From: Tamlana carrageenivorans
Lineage (GTDB): Bacteria > Bacteroidota > Bacteroidia > Flavobacteriales > Flavobacteriaceae
NCBI RefSeq assembly: GCF_002893765.1
Contig: NZ_CP025938.1
Coordinates: forward strand, 1,798,001 to 1,862,000
DNA: 64,000 bases
Reading direction: 5' to 3'
Positions 43,891-52,956 of this stretch are shown piece by piece; positions within the stretch are counted from its first letter, which is position 1; every line of letters starts with the position of its first letter. The position numbers and the translations under genes were made by a program. The notes beneath the pieces are model-generated. The model saw only the letters and a program-made list of their open reading frames with translations, did no database searches and was not told where the DNA came from.

Positions 43891-44717
43891 GAGTTTATCG
43901 TGTTTTTATACTTAAAGTTGAGTACGTAGTAACAGCCTATTAGGCTTGGAAGCATAAAATTAAGCAACCACATCACCATGGTAATTGATAAAATGATAAG
44001 CTCGTGAGCGCCAACAAATGCAAATAAATATACCGAAATGCTGCCTTTTATCAAGCCGTCAAAAAGTGTTATAGAAGGAATTATTGAGGTTATAAAGTAC
44101 ATGGAGGCAATTATGGAGAGCGCTTCAAAATAAGGCAGTTCAATTTGGAAAATTTGTAGTAAAAAATAAAATTGAAAGGAAAAAACAGCGTATCGTAAAA
44201 AGGATAATCCTAATCCGTAATAAAGTGTTTTTTTAGGAAGTCGTCTTAAAAAGCGACTCAATTTTTTAGTAGACAACTGCATGAATTTAAAATTACCCTT
44301 AAAAACAAACAAGCCAATTAAACCAGTAATAAGTGCTAGAGTAGTGATGTAAATGACTAGGTAATATGTGTTTAAAAGTGTTTTATGGCTTTGTGTAAAC
44401 CACAATAAACCTATAAATCCAACAATTGTTGTTACCGTTAATTGTAAAATATTATTAATAAGATTTAGTACTACAACATGCTTTCTAAAGGCGGCTTGGT
44501 AGTACATGGCTTTGGCGCCATATTCACCAATGCGGTTAGGGGTTATTAAAGAAGCGGTGAGCGACCCTAAGCATTGTTCGCAGGCTTGATATAAAGAAAT
44601 TTTTTTAAATGGACGAAGTAGCCATTGCCACTTAAAAAGCTCCAATAACCAGTTAATAAGGGTCAAAATTAACAGAAAACTTAGTGTTTTGACCGAAAAA
44701 GCATTATTTTCAGACAA
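43887..44717 (-). CDS. Flippase-like integral membrane protein (lysylphosphatidylglycerol synthase TM family), start unclear
   Basis: At least 276 residues with six or more membrane segments (FLLILTLINWLLELFKWQWL; LNLINNILQLTVTTIVGFIG; LVIYITTLALITGLIGLFVF), matching the LPG_synthase_TM/AglD-like family, with the family's ASLITPNRIGEYGAKAMYY loop. The only canonical start is TTG 44717, but the frame stays open to about 44881 and encodes a further plausible N-terminal helix (RLIKISIVLAALYFIYQKI), so the true start may be a rare codon near 44860. It works in an operon with the overlapping GT2 gene, perhaps in glycolipid export. Confidence 0.75.
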   Translation of the reverse strand: MSENNAFSVKTLSFLLILTLINWLLELFKWQWLLRPFKKISLYQACEQCLGSLTASLITPNRIGEYGAKAMYYQAAFRKHVVVLNLINNILQLTVTTIVGFIGLLWFTQSHKTLLNTYYLVIYITTLALITGLIGLFVFKGNFKFMQLSTKKLSRFLRRLPKKTLYYGLGLSFLRYAVFSFQFYFLLQIFQIELPYFEALSIIASMYFITSIIPSITLFDGLIKGSISVYLFAFVGAHELIILSITMVMWLLNFMLPSLIGCYYVLNFKYKNTINS

Positions 44718-44887
44718 AATATTGTAGAAGTCAGAAAAATGTAACGTATTATTGTGTATAATTTTCTGATAGATAAAGTAAAGCGCAGCAAGGACTATGC
44801 TTATTTTAATAAGCCTAAAAAGATACTGTTTGCTGCGGTATGAAAGTGTATGTGCTATGATGGTACAAATTAAATCAATATTACGAA

Positions 44888-45526
44888 ATGATTGCTTATT
44901 TTAATAAAATTAAGAGTTCATGGGTGGTAGGTTTCTTATTGTTGTGTTGTAATTTATCACAAGCACAAGGCGATACGAGTACATTTAAATTGCAATTTGC
45001 AACGGGAATTAATACGCCCATGTCAAATGGTTTTGTGAGTAATTTTGAAGCGAAGCCAATTAATTTTCCAACCATTAACTTAGGGTTACAATATATGTTT
45101 AGTGAAGATTTTGGCGCTAAATTAGACTTTGGGTATAACCGGTTTTCAAACAAAAACCAGAGTCCAGCCTTTAAAATAAATTATACGCGTTTAAATTTAC
45201 AATGGGTTTACGACGCCTCTGATATTATGAGATTTTCCCAACGCATGGCAACTTTTTTGCATGCAGGCCCTGGATATTCTATGATTAGACCATTGGATAT
45301 TTATGGTGAAAAAAAACTGAACTACCTTAATGCCATGGGAGGCATAGAATTTCATTACGCTATTAACGACGTTTTGTCCATTTATTTGGATGGTTCTTAT
45401 ATCTTTGGCTTCGGAAAGGACTATAATCAGGTGTCTGATGGTTATGGTACTTTTAACGGAGATATATTAACCGTAACAATTGGGGCGTCTATTTCGCTAA
45501 GCGGTTGTTACTTTTGTAATGATTAA
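44888..45526 (+). CDS. Outer-membrane beta-barrel protein (small porin-like)
   Basis: 212 residues. A signal peptide ([16 protein letters not shown]) is followed by alternating beta strands ending in aromatics: [74 protein letters not shown]. This is the eight-stranded OmpW/OmpX-like Bacteroidota type, with no OmpA peptidoglycan domain. Its stop codon overlaps the ruvC start by one base (TAATG). It is divergent from the membrane-protein gene, so the two share the short spacer near 44.88 kb. Confidence 0.8.
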   Translation: MIAYFNKIKSSWVVGFLLLCCNLSQAQGDTSTFKLQFATGINTPMSNGFVSNFEAKPINFPTINLGLQYMFSEDFGAKLDFGYNRFSNKNQSPAFKINYTRLNLQWVYDASDIMRFSQRMATFLHAGPGYSMIRPLDIYGEKKLNYLNAMGGIEFHYAINDVLSIYLDGSYIFGFGKDYNQVSDGYGTFNGDILTVTIGASISLSGCYFCND

Positions 45527-46110
45527 TGCAGGAAAGAATAATTTTAGGGATTGACCCTGGAACCACCATTATGGGTTTCGGCCTTATAAAAGTGGTTGGT
45601 AAAAAGATGCACTTTTTGCAGATGAATGAGTTGGATTTGAAAAAATACGACGATCATTATATCAAGTTAAAACTTATTTTTGAACGCACCATTGAACTTA
45701 TTGACACACACAATCCCGACGAAATAGCTATTGAAGCGCCTTTTTTTGGTAAAAATGTACAAAGTATGTTAAAGCTAGGTAGGGCTCAAGGCGTGGCTAT
45801 GGCTGCTGGTTTAAGTCGTGAAATTCCAATTACCGAGTACTTGCCTAAAAAAATAAAAATGGCCATTACGGGAAATGGAAATGCTAGTAAAGAACAGGTT
45901 GCTAAAATGCTTCAAAGTAATTTAGGCTTAAAAACCTTGCCTAAAAACTTGGATGCTACTGATGGTTTGGCTGCGGCTGTTTGTCATTTTTATAATTCTG
46001 GACGTGTTAATGTAGATAAAAGTTATTCTGGGTGGGCAGCTTTCGTGAAGCAGAATAGTACACCGTCTTCAAAAGGGACTACAGTTATTAATCTTCGTTC
46101 TAAAAAGTAA
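45526..46110 (+). CDS. ruvC: Crossover junction endodeoxyribonuclease RuvC
   Basis: 194 residues, slightly longer than E. coli RuvC. Catalytic acids: Asp in [15 protein letters not shown], Glu in [11 protein letters not shown], and the terminal pair in [37 protein letters not shown] and [15 protein letters not shown] are family hallmarks. RuvC resolves Holliday junctions with RuvAB. It is translationally coupled to the preceding beta-barrel gene and followed by hemW after 21 bases. Confidence 0.97.
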   Translation: MQERIILGIDPGTTIMGFGLIKVVGKKMHFLQMNELDLKKYDDHYIKLKLIFERTIELIDTHNPDEIAIEAPFFGKNVQSMLKLGRAQGVAMAAGLSREIPITEYLPKKIKMAITGNGNASKEQVAKMLQSNLGLKTLPKNLDATDGLAAAVCHFYNSGRVNVDKSYSGWAAFVKQNSTPSSKGTTVINLRSKK

Positions 46111-46131
46111 CCTTTAATAAATTGATATGGT

Positions 46132-47337
46132 ATGAATAACTATGCTCAAACAGCACAGGGTCTATCCCATTTGAAGCGCTATAAAGGTGCTGCCATATAC
46201 ATTCATATTCCCTTTTGTAAACAGGCTTGTTACTATTGCGATTTTCATTTTTCTACGTCTTTAAAAAAGAAAGATGAACTATTACAATCTTTAATTATTG
46301 AATTAGAAATGCGTAAAGCGGATTTTGAAAATCTAATTATTGAAACCATATATTTTGGAGGAGGTACACCTAGTTTATTGTCTCAACAGGAAATCCAAAT
46401 GTTATTAGATGCCGTTTATAAACACTATACCGTTTGTGATGACCCAGAAATTACTCTGGAGGCCAATCCAGATGATTTATCGGCATTAAAAATTAAAGCA
46501 TTGTCTCAGTCGTCTGTAAACCGTTTGAGTATAGGTATTCAGTCTTTTTTTGAAGATGATTTAAAAAGCATGAATCGGGCTCATAATGCCCAAGAGGCTA
46601 GGGCGTGTTTAGAAGAAGCGACTGCTTATTTTGATAATATAACCATCGATTTAATATATGGTATTCCGAATATGAGCGTGGAAAAATGGGAGGCTAATAT
46701 AGCACAAGCTTTGGAATTTGGAGTGCCGCATATTTCTAGTTATGCCCTTACGGTTGAACCTAAAACTGTCTTGGATAGTTTTGTGAAAAAAGGCGTGTTT
46801 CCACCTATCGATGAGGATTTAGCTTTGCAACATTTTAATCATTTGGTTAGGCGTACTAAAGAAGCAGGATTTGTACATTATGAAATTTCAAATTTTGGGA
46901 AACCCGATTACTTTTCTAAGCACAATACGAGTTATTGGCAAGGCAAAGCTTATTTAGGAATAGGGCCGTCGGCGCACTCCTTTCAGGGGAATGAACGCAG
47001 TTGGAATATTGCCAATAATAATAAATACATACAAAGTATCGCCATAGGTAAATTACCAAAAACAACAGAAACGCTATCTGAAATCGATCGCTTTAATGAA
47101 TGTGTTATGACGGGCTTAAGAACGGTTTGGGGGGTATCGTTGTCGCAAATTGAAGATGAATTTGGGGAGCCGTTTCTTCAATATTTACGAAAACATGCAG
47201 CGTCATTTTTAAAAGATGATTTGCTGGCTATTTCAGAAGGTATTGATGAAAATGGTCAAGTCATTAAAAGCCTTGTAGCAACACAGAACGGTAAATTTTT
47301 AATTGACGGAATTGCTTCAGAACTATTTATGATTTGA
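46132..47337 (+). CDS. hemW: Heme chaperone HemW (radical SAM)
   Basis: 401 residues. The radical SAM cluster motif lies in YIHIPFCKQACYYCDFHFST (CxxxCxxC plus a later Cys-like DF-H position), with IYFGGGTPSLLS, EANPDDL, NRLSIGIQSFFEDDLKSMNR and SYALTVEPKT, all standard for HemW rather than HemN. The first 20 residues (MNNYAQTAQGLSHLKRYKG) are an extra N-terminal segment before the usual start, so the true start could be internal. HemW delivers heme in an SAM-dependent manner. Part of the ruvC-hemW-cyclase-mmcQ string. Confidence 0.93.
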   Translation: MNNYAQTAQGLSHLKRYKGAAIYIHIPFCKQACYYCDFHFSTSLKKKDELLQSLIIELEMRKADFENLIIETIYFGGGTPSLLSQQEIQMLLDAVYKHYTVCDDPEITLEANPDDLSALKIKALSQSSVNRLSIGIQSFFEDDLKSMNRAHNAQEARACLEEATAYFDNITIDLIYGIPNMSVEKWEANIAQALEFGVPHISSYALTVEPKTVLDSFVKKGVFPPIDEDLALQHFNHLVRRTKEAGFVHYEISNFGKPDYFSKHNTSYWQGKAYLGIGPSAHSFQGNERSWNIANNNKYIQSIAIGKLPKTTETLSEIDRFNECVMTGLRTVWGVSLSQIEDEFGEPFLQYLRKHAASFLKDDLLAISEGIDENGQVIKSLVATQNGKFLIDGIASELFMI

Positions 47338-47349
47338 TTATATTTGGAT

Positions 47350-48099
47350 ATGAACGCTACAATCCAATATAATTCACGAAAACTTCAAATTAATTTAAAA
47401 AAGCCTATAGATATTTCTATACCGCTTCGTGCTTCCGAAAAAAATGTTCGGGCATGGTATGTCGATGCTCCTAGAATAGAGCCTGTTGAGGATGGTGAGT
47501 GGAAAATAGCGGTAAAAAATGGCGCTTGTATAAATTTTAATAATGTTAGTTTTAATCCGCATGCTCATGGTACACATACCGAATGTGCAGGGCATATTAC
47601 CGAAAAAGTACACTCTATAAATGAACACTTAAAGGAATTTTTCTTTTTAGCAGAAGTCATTACCGTAGCGCCAGAGCGTTTAAATGGAGACTCGGTTATT
47701 TCTGAAAAGCAGATTAAATTTGCCTTAGGAAATAAGAAGCGTGACGCTGTAGTGATTCGTACGATTCCTAATACATTAGACAAGTTGTCCATGCATTATT
47801 CTCATACCAATCCGCCCTATTTGTTAGAAGATGCGGCTATTTATTTAAGAGAAAAGGGTATAAAACACCTGTTGGTAGATTTGCCAAGTGTCGATAAAGA
47901 AAAGGATGAATGTATGCTTTTAGCGCATAATGCGTTTTGGAATACCAGCGGAAAGTTACGCCTTGATGCTAGTATTACAGAGTTTATTTATGTACCTAAT
48001 AAGGTTAAAGACGGCGAATATTTTTTAAATCTCCAAATTGCACCTTTTGAGAATGATGCAGCCCCTAGTAAGCCTATTTTATATGAAGTTATAGGTTGA
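47350..48099 (+). CDS. Cyclase-family metal hydrolase (kynurenine formamidase-like)
   Basis: 249 residues. PF04199 features: the DISIPL opening (IDISIPLRASEKNVRAWYVD), the metal motif HxGTHxDxxxH-like segment NPHAHGTHTECAGHI, and the C-terminal LLVDLPSVDKEKDEC followed by HNAFW. The family includes arylformamidases and other cyclases; the substrate here is not evident. The ATG at 47350 is preferred over a TTG two codons upstream. Twelve bases after hemW and 19 before the next gene, so co-transcribed. Confidence 0.82.
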   Translation: MNATIQYNSRKLQINLKKPIDISIPLRASEKNVRAWYVDAPRIEPVEDGEWKIAVKNGACINFNNVSFNPHAHGTHTECAGHITEKVHSINEHLKEFFFLAEVITVAPERLNGDSVISEKQIKFALGNKKRDAVVIRTIPNTLDKLSMHYSHTNPPYLLEDAAIYLREKGIKHLLVDLPSVDKEKDECMLLAHNAFWNTSGKLRLDASITEFIYVPNKVKDGEYFLNLQIAPFENDAAPSKPILYEVIG

Positions 48100-48118
48100 A
48101 TTTTATAGAATTTAAAGC

Positions 48119-48487
48119 ATGGATATTGAACAAATTCGAGATTATTGTTTAAGTAAAAATGGGGTTTCTGAAGATTTTCCGTTTGATGAGCATACTTTGG
48201 TTTTTAAAGTTTTAGGCAAGATGTATGCCTTAATTTCTTTAAAAAAATGGGAACAAGGCGAGCCGGCAATCAACTTAAAGGCCGATCCCGAATACGCTTT
48301 AGAGTTACGGGCATCTCATAGTTGTATTCGGGCGGGTTACCACATGAATAAAAAGCATTGGAATACCCTTTACCTGAATGAAGGTGCCTTACAATCCGAT
48401 TTTATAAAAACTTTAATCGATCATTCATACAACATGGTTGTAAAAGGTATGCCAAAAAAAATGCAAGAGAATTTAAAAAACATATGA
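48119..48487 (+). CDS. MmcQ/YjbR family protein
   Basis: 122 residues, typical. MDIEQIRDYCLSKNGVSEDF, then PFDEHTLVFKVLGKMYALIS, INLKADPEYALELR, AGYHMNKKHWNTLYLNEGAL and LIDHSYNMVVKGM are the defining segments. The fold is a CyaY-like, double-wing DNA-binding-like domain; function is not established. Last gene of the ruvC-hemW string. Confidence 0.92.
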   Translation: MDIEQIRDYCLSKNGVSEDFPFDEHTLVFKVLGKMYALISLKKWEQGEPAINLKADPEYALELRASHSCIRAGYHMNKKHWNTLYLNEGALQSDFIKTLIDHSYNMVVKGMPKKMQENLKNI

Positions 48488-48605
48488 TAATGTGAATACT
48501 TTTTTGTATTTTTAACAACTTGTCTCTCAGTATATTATATTAGTAGCGTAATCCTTGCCCCAAAATCTTAAAGCCTAATTATTAACTTTAATTTTTTGCT
48601 AGATT

Positions 48606-49427
48606 ATGAAAACTATTAAACACACCCTCACATGCATGACACTTCTGTTCATGTTTTTTTATGCCGAAACCATCTGTGCTCAGTCTGGCCAAGCACCGAA
48701 GTTTATGACAACAACTACCTTGAGTTGGAATCAAAATTTAGAACATTTAGATTTAGCCGAATGGAAAGCTATAGAAAAAGAGTATTTAGAGAAAGTCATT
48801 AAAAAAAATGAGTATATACTGGGGTCGTCCTTTTATAAGCCACAATTATCGGGAAGTAGTGGAGAGCTTGTTTTAGTAAGAGTATACGGTTCTTGGGCGG
48901 CGATTGAAAGAGCTGTAGAGCGCAATGCAGAACTAGAAAAAATAGCCTGGCCTAACGAAAAAGCGCTTAAAGATTTTAAGAGAAAGCAGCGATCGTTTTA
49001 TACGCATGATCATGCCGATGAGATTTATTCTGTACTTCCAATAATGAAGCCAGTTCAAGACTGGTCTAAAGACATGGTGTGCTATGTGCGTACGAAGCAT
49101 CTCAATTTCCCAGAAGATGGAAAAAAAGAAGAGGTAGAAAACATAATTAAGGAAGATTTTGAAAAATTAATCAAAGATAATGCTATAGTTAAGGGGTATT
49201 TCACCTACAGACATGCTTGGGGCGCCCATGGTAGTGAATTGAAAAACGCCTATTTTTTATCGTCTATTTCAGACTTGCAAAAACTTTTTGAAAGTGTTCC
49301 AGATTTGGAGAAAAAGGCATGGCCAACAGATCACTTACGTAAAAAGCGTGAACATATGATGAATAAATATTTTACAAATGTTTATCGAGATGACGTTTAC
49401 ACCTTTGTGTCAGGACTTTCTAAATAG
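48606..49427 (+). CDS. Exported protein of unknown function with internal duplication
   Basis: 273 residues with a signal peptide (CMTLLFMFFYAETICAQ). Two related halves: the first has ERAVERNAELEKIAWPNEKA, then RKQRSFYTHDHADEIYSVLP; the second has FESVPDLEKKAWPTDHLRKK, then MMNKYFTNVYRDDVYTFVSGL. Each half reads like a dimeric alpha/beta barrel unit, so a single chain may mimic a dimer. No catalytic motif is recognised. Monocistronic. Confidence 0.7.
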   Translation: MKTIKHTLTCMTLLFMFFYAETICAQSGQAPKFMTTTTLSWNQNLEHLDLAEWKAIEKEYLEKVIKKNEYILGSSFYKPQLSGSSGELVLVRVYGSWAAIERAVERNAELEKIAWPNEKALKDFKRKQRSFYTHDHADEIYSVLPIMKPVQDWSKDMVCYVRTKHLNFPEDGKKEEVENIIKEDFEKLIKDNAIVKGYFTYRHAWGAHGSELKNAYFLSSISDLQKLFESVPDLEKKAWPTDHLRKKREHMMNKYFTNVYRDDVYTFVSGLSK

Positions 49428-49446
49428 TTTGTTTTTGTTTTCAAGC

Positions 49447-49477
49447 TTGCGGAAGGTTTTATTTAGCTGTATTTTTG
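49447..49477 (+). promoter_or_regulatory. Promoter of the PhnA-family gene
   Basis: TTG at 49447-49449 and TATTTTTG at 49470-49477, about 20 bp apart; ATG at 49495 follows after 17 bases. Confidence 0.5.
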
Positions 49478-49494
49478 CAAGATAAATTTCATAT

Positions 49495-50073
49495 ATGAGC
49501 GTTTTACAGACCTTAAAAGACCGAAGCAACAACACTTGCGAATTATGTTCATCTGCTAAAGATTTATCGCAATACACCATTCCTCCATCATTAAATGAAA
49601 ATGTGGATAATGACATTTTGGTGTGTAAAACCTGTTTGGATCAAATTGAAGAAAGGGAAGAAATGAATCCTAATCACTGGCGTTGTTTAAACGATAGTAT
49701 GTGGAGCGAGCATGTGGCCGTACAAATCATGGCTTGGCGTATGTTACAGCGTTTACGTCATGAGGGTTGGCCAAAAGACTTGGTTGATATGATGTATTTG
49801 GATGATGACGCTTTAGCACTAGCACGCGCTACTGGCGAGCATGAAGATGAGGCTAACAAAATTATTCACCGTGATGTTAATGGTGTAGTTTTGAGTAACG
49901 GTGATGCTGTAGTGCTTGTTAAAGATTTGAAAGTGAAAGGCTCTAGCTTGGTAGCAAAACAGGGTACTGCGGTTAGAAATATTCGTTTAGATCGCGACAA
50001 TGATAAATACATTGAAGGTAAAGTAGGCGCGCAACAAATTGTGATTATTACCGATTTTGTAAAGAAATTGTAG
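49495..50073 (+). CDS. PhnA/YjdM family zinc-ribbon protein
   Basis: 192 residues. N-terminal zinc ribbon with two CxxC pairs: TCELCSSAKDLSQY and ILVCKTCLDQIE. The C-terminal PhnA domain is an SH3-like barrel: VVLSNGDAVVLVKDLKVKGS, KQGTAVRNIRLDRDNDKYIE, QQIVIITDFVKKL. Despite the name, the family is not required for phosphonate breakdown; its role is unsettled. The middle part (MWSEHVAVQIMAWRMLQRLR) extends the E. coli-type protein. Confidence 0.9.
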   Translation: MSVLQTLKDRSNNTCELCSSAKDLSQYTIPPSLNENVDNDILVCKTCLDQIEEREEMNPNHWRCLNDSMWSEHVAVQIMAWRMLQRLRHEGWPKDLVDMMYLDDDALALARATGEHEDEANKIIHRDVNGVVLSNGDAVVLVKDLKVKGSSLVAKQGTAVRNIRLDRDNDKYIEGKVGAQQIVIITDFVKKL

Positions 50074-50085
50074 GGCAAGAACCTT

Positions 50086-50516
50086 TTAAGTTGAAGTGTC
50101 GGCAATAATTTTCCATGCGCCATTAATTTTTTTGAAAACCAGCATAAAAATACCATCGGCATTTCCAACATCTCGTTTTATGTGATACTCTCCTAAAACA
50201 TAATACGCGTCGTTGCTAATTTTAGTGATGTCATTTATTTTGAAATTTAATTTCCCGGTGTGCTCTTTGGTAGGATATGCCTTTAGATAGAGCTCTAGAG
50301 TGTTTTCCCAGCCTTTTGTAACACCATGAACACCGTAAACTTTAAAGAGTCGCTTTTCCAGTAACCTTCCATGTAGGATTCAATATCGTTGTTTGACCAG
50401 GCTAGCCTTTGTTTTTTTTAAACTTTTTGAATGGCTTTTTGGTCTGATGCCTCTTGCGACTGTGCCAAGCTACTCAAGGTGCATAGTAAACAAAAACATA
50501 GGGCGAATTTTTTCAT
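50086..50516 (-). pseudogene. Exported NTF2-like (DUF4440/SnoaL) protein, decayed
   Basis: From 50516: MKKFALCFCLLCTLSSLAQS (signal peptide), EASDQKAIQKV, then an in-frame TAA, then KKQRLAWSNNDIESYMEGYW and KSDSLKF. A frame change near 50342 is needed to continue VYGVHGVTKGWENTLELYLK and the remainder to GAWKIIADTST at 50086. The restored protein is a typical 140-residue NTF2-like fold. Two independent lesions make it a real pseudogene rather than a sequencing slip. Confidence 0.75.
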
Positions 50517-50748
50517 GAACTTAAATTTGTAGGTTTAAACTAGAACTTAAAAGTTCTAGTAAAAGTAATGAAATATAGAAATTGATATGTCTTTTGTCGA
50601 TAAAATATGCACCTAGAAGTGTTTTAACTGATCTTAAAATCTATTGGTCGATAAAATAGTATACAAATGATATTGGTTTCTTACTTTTATGGGACAACCC
50701 TATTATGGACTCCTTATTTTTTTAGTTTAACCATTTAAAACATTTAGT

Positions 50749-51027
50749 ATGGATTTAGAAATTACCAGCTGTAATAACTTTTACAAAGTTAAAGGCCACT
50801 TAAACAAAAGTACTGTAGGCATTTTTATCAACGAGTTTGATAATATTTTTAATAATTTTGATAGTCTTACTATTAGTATTAAGGACGTTGAGAGTATGGA
50901 TAAATATGGCGTAGAGGCTTTGTCTAAACTTCATACCGAGTCTTTAATGAAAAACAAGCAGTTTTCAATTATTGGTTATGGTTGTAAAGAGCTTTACGAC
51001 CATTTTAAAACAGAAATTGCTGCCTAG
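50749..51027 (+). CDS. Small STAS-like protein
   Basis: 92 residues. Pattern of a STAS/anti-sigma-factor-antagonist fold: FYKVKGHLNKSTVGIFINEF, SLTISIKDVESMDKYGVEAL, SKLHTESLMKNKQFSIIGYG. In place of the phospho-acceptor Ser/Thr region there is VESMDKYGVE, so Ser or Tyr could serve, or the regulation is phosphorylation-independent. No sigma or anti-sigma gene is adjacent. Confidence 0.6.
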   Translation: MDLEITSCNNFYKVKGHLNKSTVGIFINEFDNIFNNFDSLTISIKDVESMDKYGVEALSKLHTESLMKNKQFSIIGYGCKELYDHFKTEIAA

Positions 51028-51060
51028 AGCGTTCTTCATTTTCGTTTTATAAATTTAGAA

Positions 51061-51190
51061 GAGGCTGTATAAAAAGTTATAGTTTTTTTATTAGTTTAAG
51101 TTTGTCGAAATCCGAGTTAAGGATTGTTTTTAAGATTATTCGATAAGCTCAAAATAACAAAGAGGCTTATTTTTATACAGCTTTTTTATG
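51061..51190. terminator. Long-range terminator-like inverted repeat
   Basis: GCTGTATAAAAA (51064-51075) pairs with TTTTTATACAGC (51170-51181) and is followed by six T. The loop carries a smaller dispersed repeat (TTGTCGAAAT and ATTCGATAAGCTC). Lies downstream of the STAS gene. Confidence 0.65.
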
Positions 51191-51231
51191 TTTTATTCTG
51201 CTTAAATCTAGTAAAAACGTTTCAAGTTGAC

Positions 51232-51344
51232 TGTGTTAGCGATAGGCGTGGAAAGCTTTTGGCGAGGCGTGCATCGAGCCAAAACTTGTAGCAGATAGCG
51301 CGACGCCCTTTCGCTTCCTTAAAAAGCTAAAGGGCGTAACACCA
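51232..51344 (+). ncRNA. Structured intergenic element, copy 4
   Basis: Outer stem GTGTTA (51233-51238) with TAACAC (51337-51342). Second stem GCG (51239-51241) with CGC (51299-51301). Inner stem CTTTTGGC with GCCAAAAC. On the 3' side a hairpin CGCCCTTT/AAAGGGCG lies between the second and outer stems, as in copy 1. The unpaired strands GATAGGCGTGGAAAG and TGTAGCAGATAG correspond to those of the other copies. Confidence 0.55.
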
Positions 51345-51372
51345 TAACCGAATTTAGATCAAAAAAATAAGT

Positions 51373-52761
51373 TTATTTTGAAAGTTCGGTGAAATATTTA
51401 TAGAATAAAGGGATGGTTTCTATGCCTTTTAGGTAGTTCCAAATACCGAAATGCTCGTTTGGTGAGTGGATGGCATCGCTGTCTAAACCAAAGCCCATTA
51501 AAATGGTTTTACTTTTTAATTCTTGTTCGAAAAGGGAAACAATTGGGATGCTGCCACCACTACGTTGCGGTATTGGCGTTTTTCCAAAGGCATCGCGATA
51601 GGCGTTGGATGCGGCTTGGTAACCAATACTATCGATAGGCGTGACGTAACCTTGTCCGCCATGATGCGGGTTTACTTTAACTTTTACGCCTTCGGGAGCG
51701 ATGGCCTCAAAATGTGTTTGAAATAAATTCGTGATTTCCTTCCAGTCTTGATTTGGCACCAGACGCATCGAGATTTTTGCATAGGCTTTGCTGGCGATAA
51801 CGGTTTTTGCACCTTCGCCTGTATAACCTCCCCAGATACCATTAACATCTAAAGTTGGTCTAATGGAGTTTCTTTCGTTGGTAGTGTATCCTGCTTCGCC
51901 ATAAACAGTATCAATATCTAAGGCTTTTTTATAGTTTTCTAAGTTAAATGGCGCTTTGGCCATTTCGGCACGTTCTTCTTTAGATAGTTCTTCCACACGA
52001 TCGTAAAAACCTGGAATGGTGATGTGATTGTTTTCTTCGTGAAGTTGTGCAATCATTTTGGTTAACACGTTTATGGGGTTGGCTACGGCACCGCCATACA
52101 ATCCGGAATGTAAATCGCGATTAGGACCCGTAACTTCCACTTCTACATAGCTTAAACCACGTAATCCTGTGGTTATTGATGGCACGTCGTTAGCAATCAT
52201 GCCTGTGTCGGATATTAAAATAACGTCGTTTTTAAGCTTATCGTGGTTGTTTTTAACAAAGTCCCCAAGGTTAACGCTACCAACTTCTTCTTCACCTTCA
52301 ATCATAAATTTCACATTGCAGGGTAGCTGGTTTGTGTTGGTCATAAATTCCATAGCCTTAACATGCATGTACATCTGGCCTTTATCATCGCAGGCACCTC
52401 TGGCGAAAATGGCACCATCGGGATGCTTATCGGTGGTCTTGATTACGGGTTCAAATGGTGGGGAATCCCATAAATTGATAGGGTTTGGTGGTTGCACATC
52501 GTAATGTCCGTAAACCAAAACCGTGGGTAGATTTTTATCTATTATCTTTTCACCATAAACGATAGGATTGCCTGGGGTTTCATTAATTTCAACAAAATCG
52601 CAACCGGCTTGTTCTAAACGGAGTTTAACGGCTTCAGCGGTTTTTAAAACATCGGTTTTATAAGCAGAATCGGCGCTAATAGACGGGATTTTGAGGAGTT
52701 CAACCAGTTCGTTTAAAAAGCGTTCTTTGTTTTCTTGGATGTATTTTTGAATATCTTTCAT
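51373..52761 (-). CDS. M20-family dipeptidase
   Basis: 462 residues. Zinc ligands are visible: His and Asp in VLVYGHYDVQPPNP, GACDDKGQMY with the bridging Asp, catalytic Glu pair in IEGEEEVGS, SDTGMIANDVPSITTGLRGL, and the final His in DAIHSPNEHFG. The RRSGGSIP-like loop (PQRSGGSIPIVSLF) is typical of the carnosinase/PepV-like M20 group. No signal peptide, so it acts on cytosolic dipeptides. The gene is monocistronic. Confidence 0.92.
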   Translation of the reverse strand: MKDIQKYIQENKERFLNELVELLKIPSISADSAYKTDVLKTAEAVKLRLEQAGCDFVEINETPGNPIVYGEKIIDKNLPTVLVYGHYDVQPPNPINLWDSPPFEPVIKTTDKHPDGAIFARGACDDKGQMYMHVKAMEFMTNTNQLPCNVKFMIEGEEEVGSVNLGDFVKNNHDKLKNDVILISDTGMIANDVPSITTGLRGLSYVEVEVTGPNRDLHSGLYGGAVANPINVLTKMIAQLHEENNHITIPGFYDRVEELSKEERAEMAKAPFNLENYKKALDIDTVYGEAGYTTNERNSIRPTLDVNGIWGGYTGEGAKTVIASKAYAKISMRLVPNQDWKEITNLFQTHFEAIAPEGVKVKVNPHHGGQGYVTPIDSIGYQAASNAYRDAFGKTPIPQRSGGSIPIVSLFEQELKSKTILMGFGLDSDAIHSPNEHFGIWNYLKGIETIPLFYKYFTELSK

Positions 52762-52823
52762 GCTATTTTTTCTTAAGATTGTATCAAAAGTATAAAAAAG
52801 AAACTTTTTTTGGTGTTATAAAG

Positions 52824-52853
52824 TTTGCAATTTAAAAATCTTGTTTATATTTG
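52824..52853 (+). promoter_or_regulatory. Promoter of tRNA-Leu
   Basis: TTTG at 52824-52827 and TATATTTG at 52846-52853, 18 bp apart, ten bases before the tRNA. Confidence 0.75.
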
Positions 52854-52863
52854 CAGTCCTTTA

Positions 52864-52945
52864 GCGGGCGTGGTGGAATTGGTAGACACGCTAGACTTAG
52901 GATCTAGTGCCGCGAGGTGTGGGAGTTCGAGTCTCCCCGCCCGCA
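52864..52945 (+). tRNA. tRNA-Leu (anticodon TAG)
   Basis: 82 bases, a class II tRNA. Acceptor GCGGGCG pairs with CGCCCGC and discriminator A follows. The anticodon stem CTAGA/TCTAG holds loop CTTAGGA, giving TAG. The variable arm TGCCGCGAGGTG and T-arm GTTCGAGTC are clear. CCA is not encoded. Confidence 0.97.
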
Positions 52946-52956
52946 CGATTTAAAGG

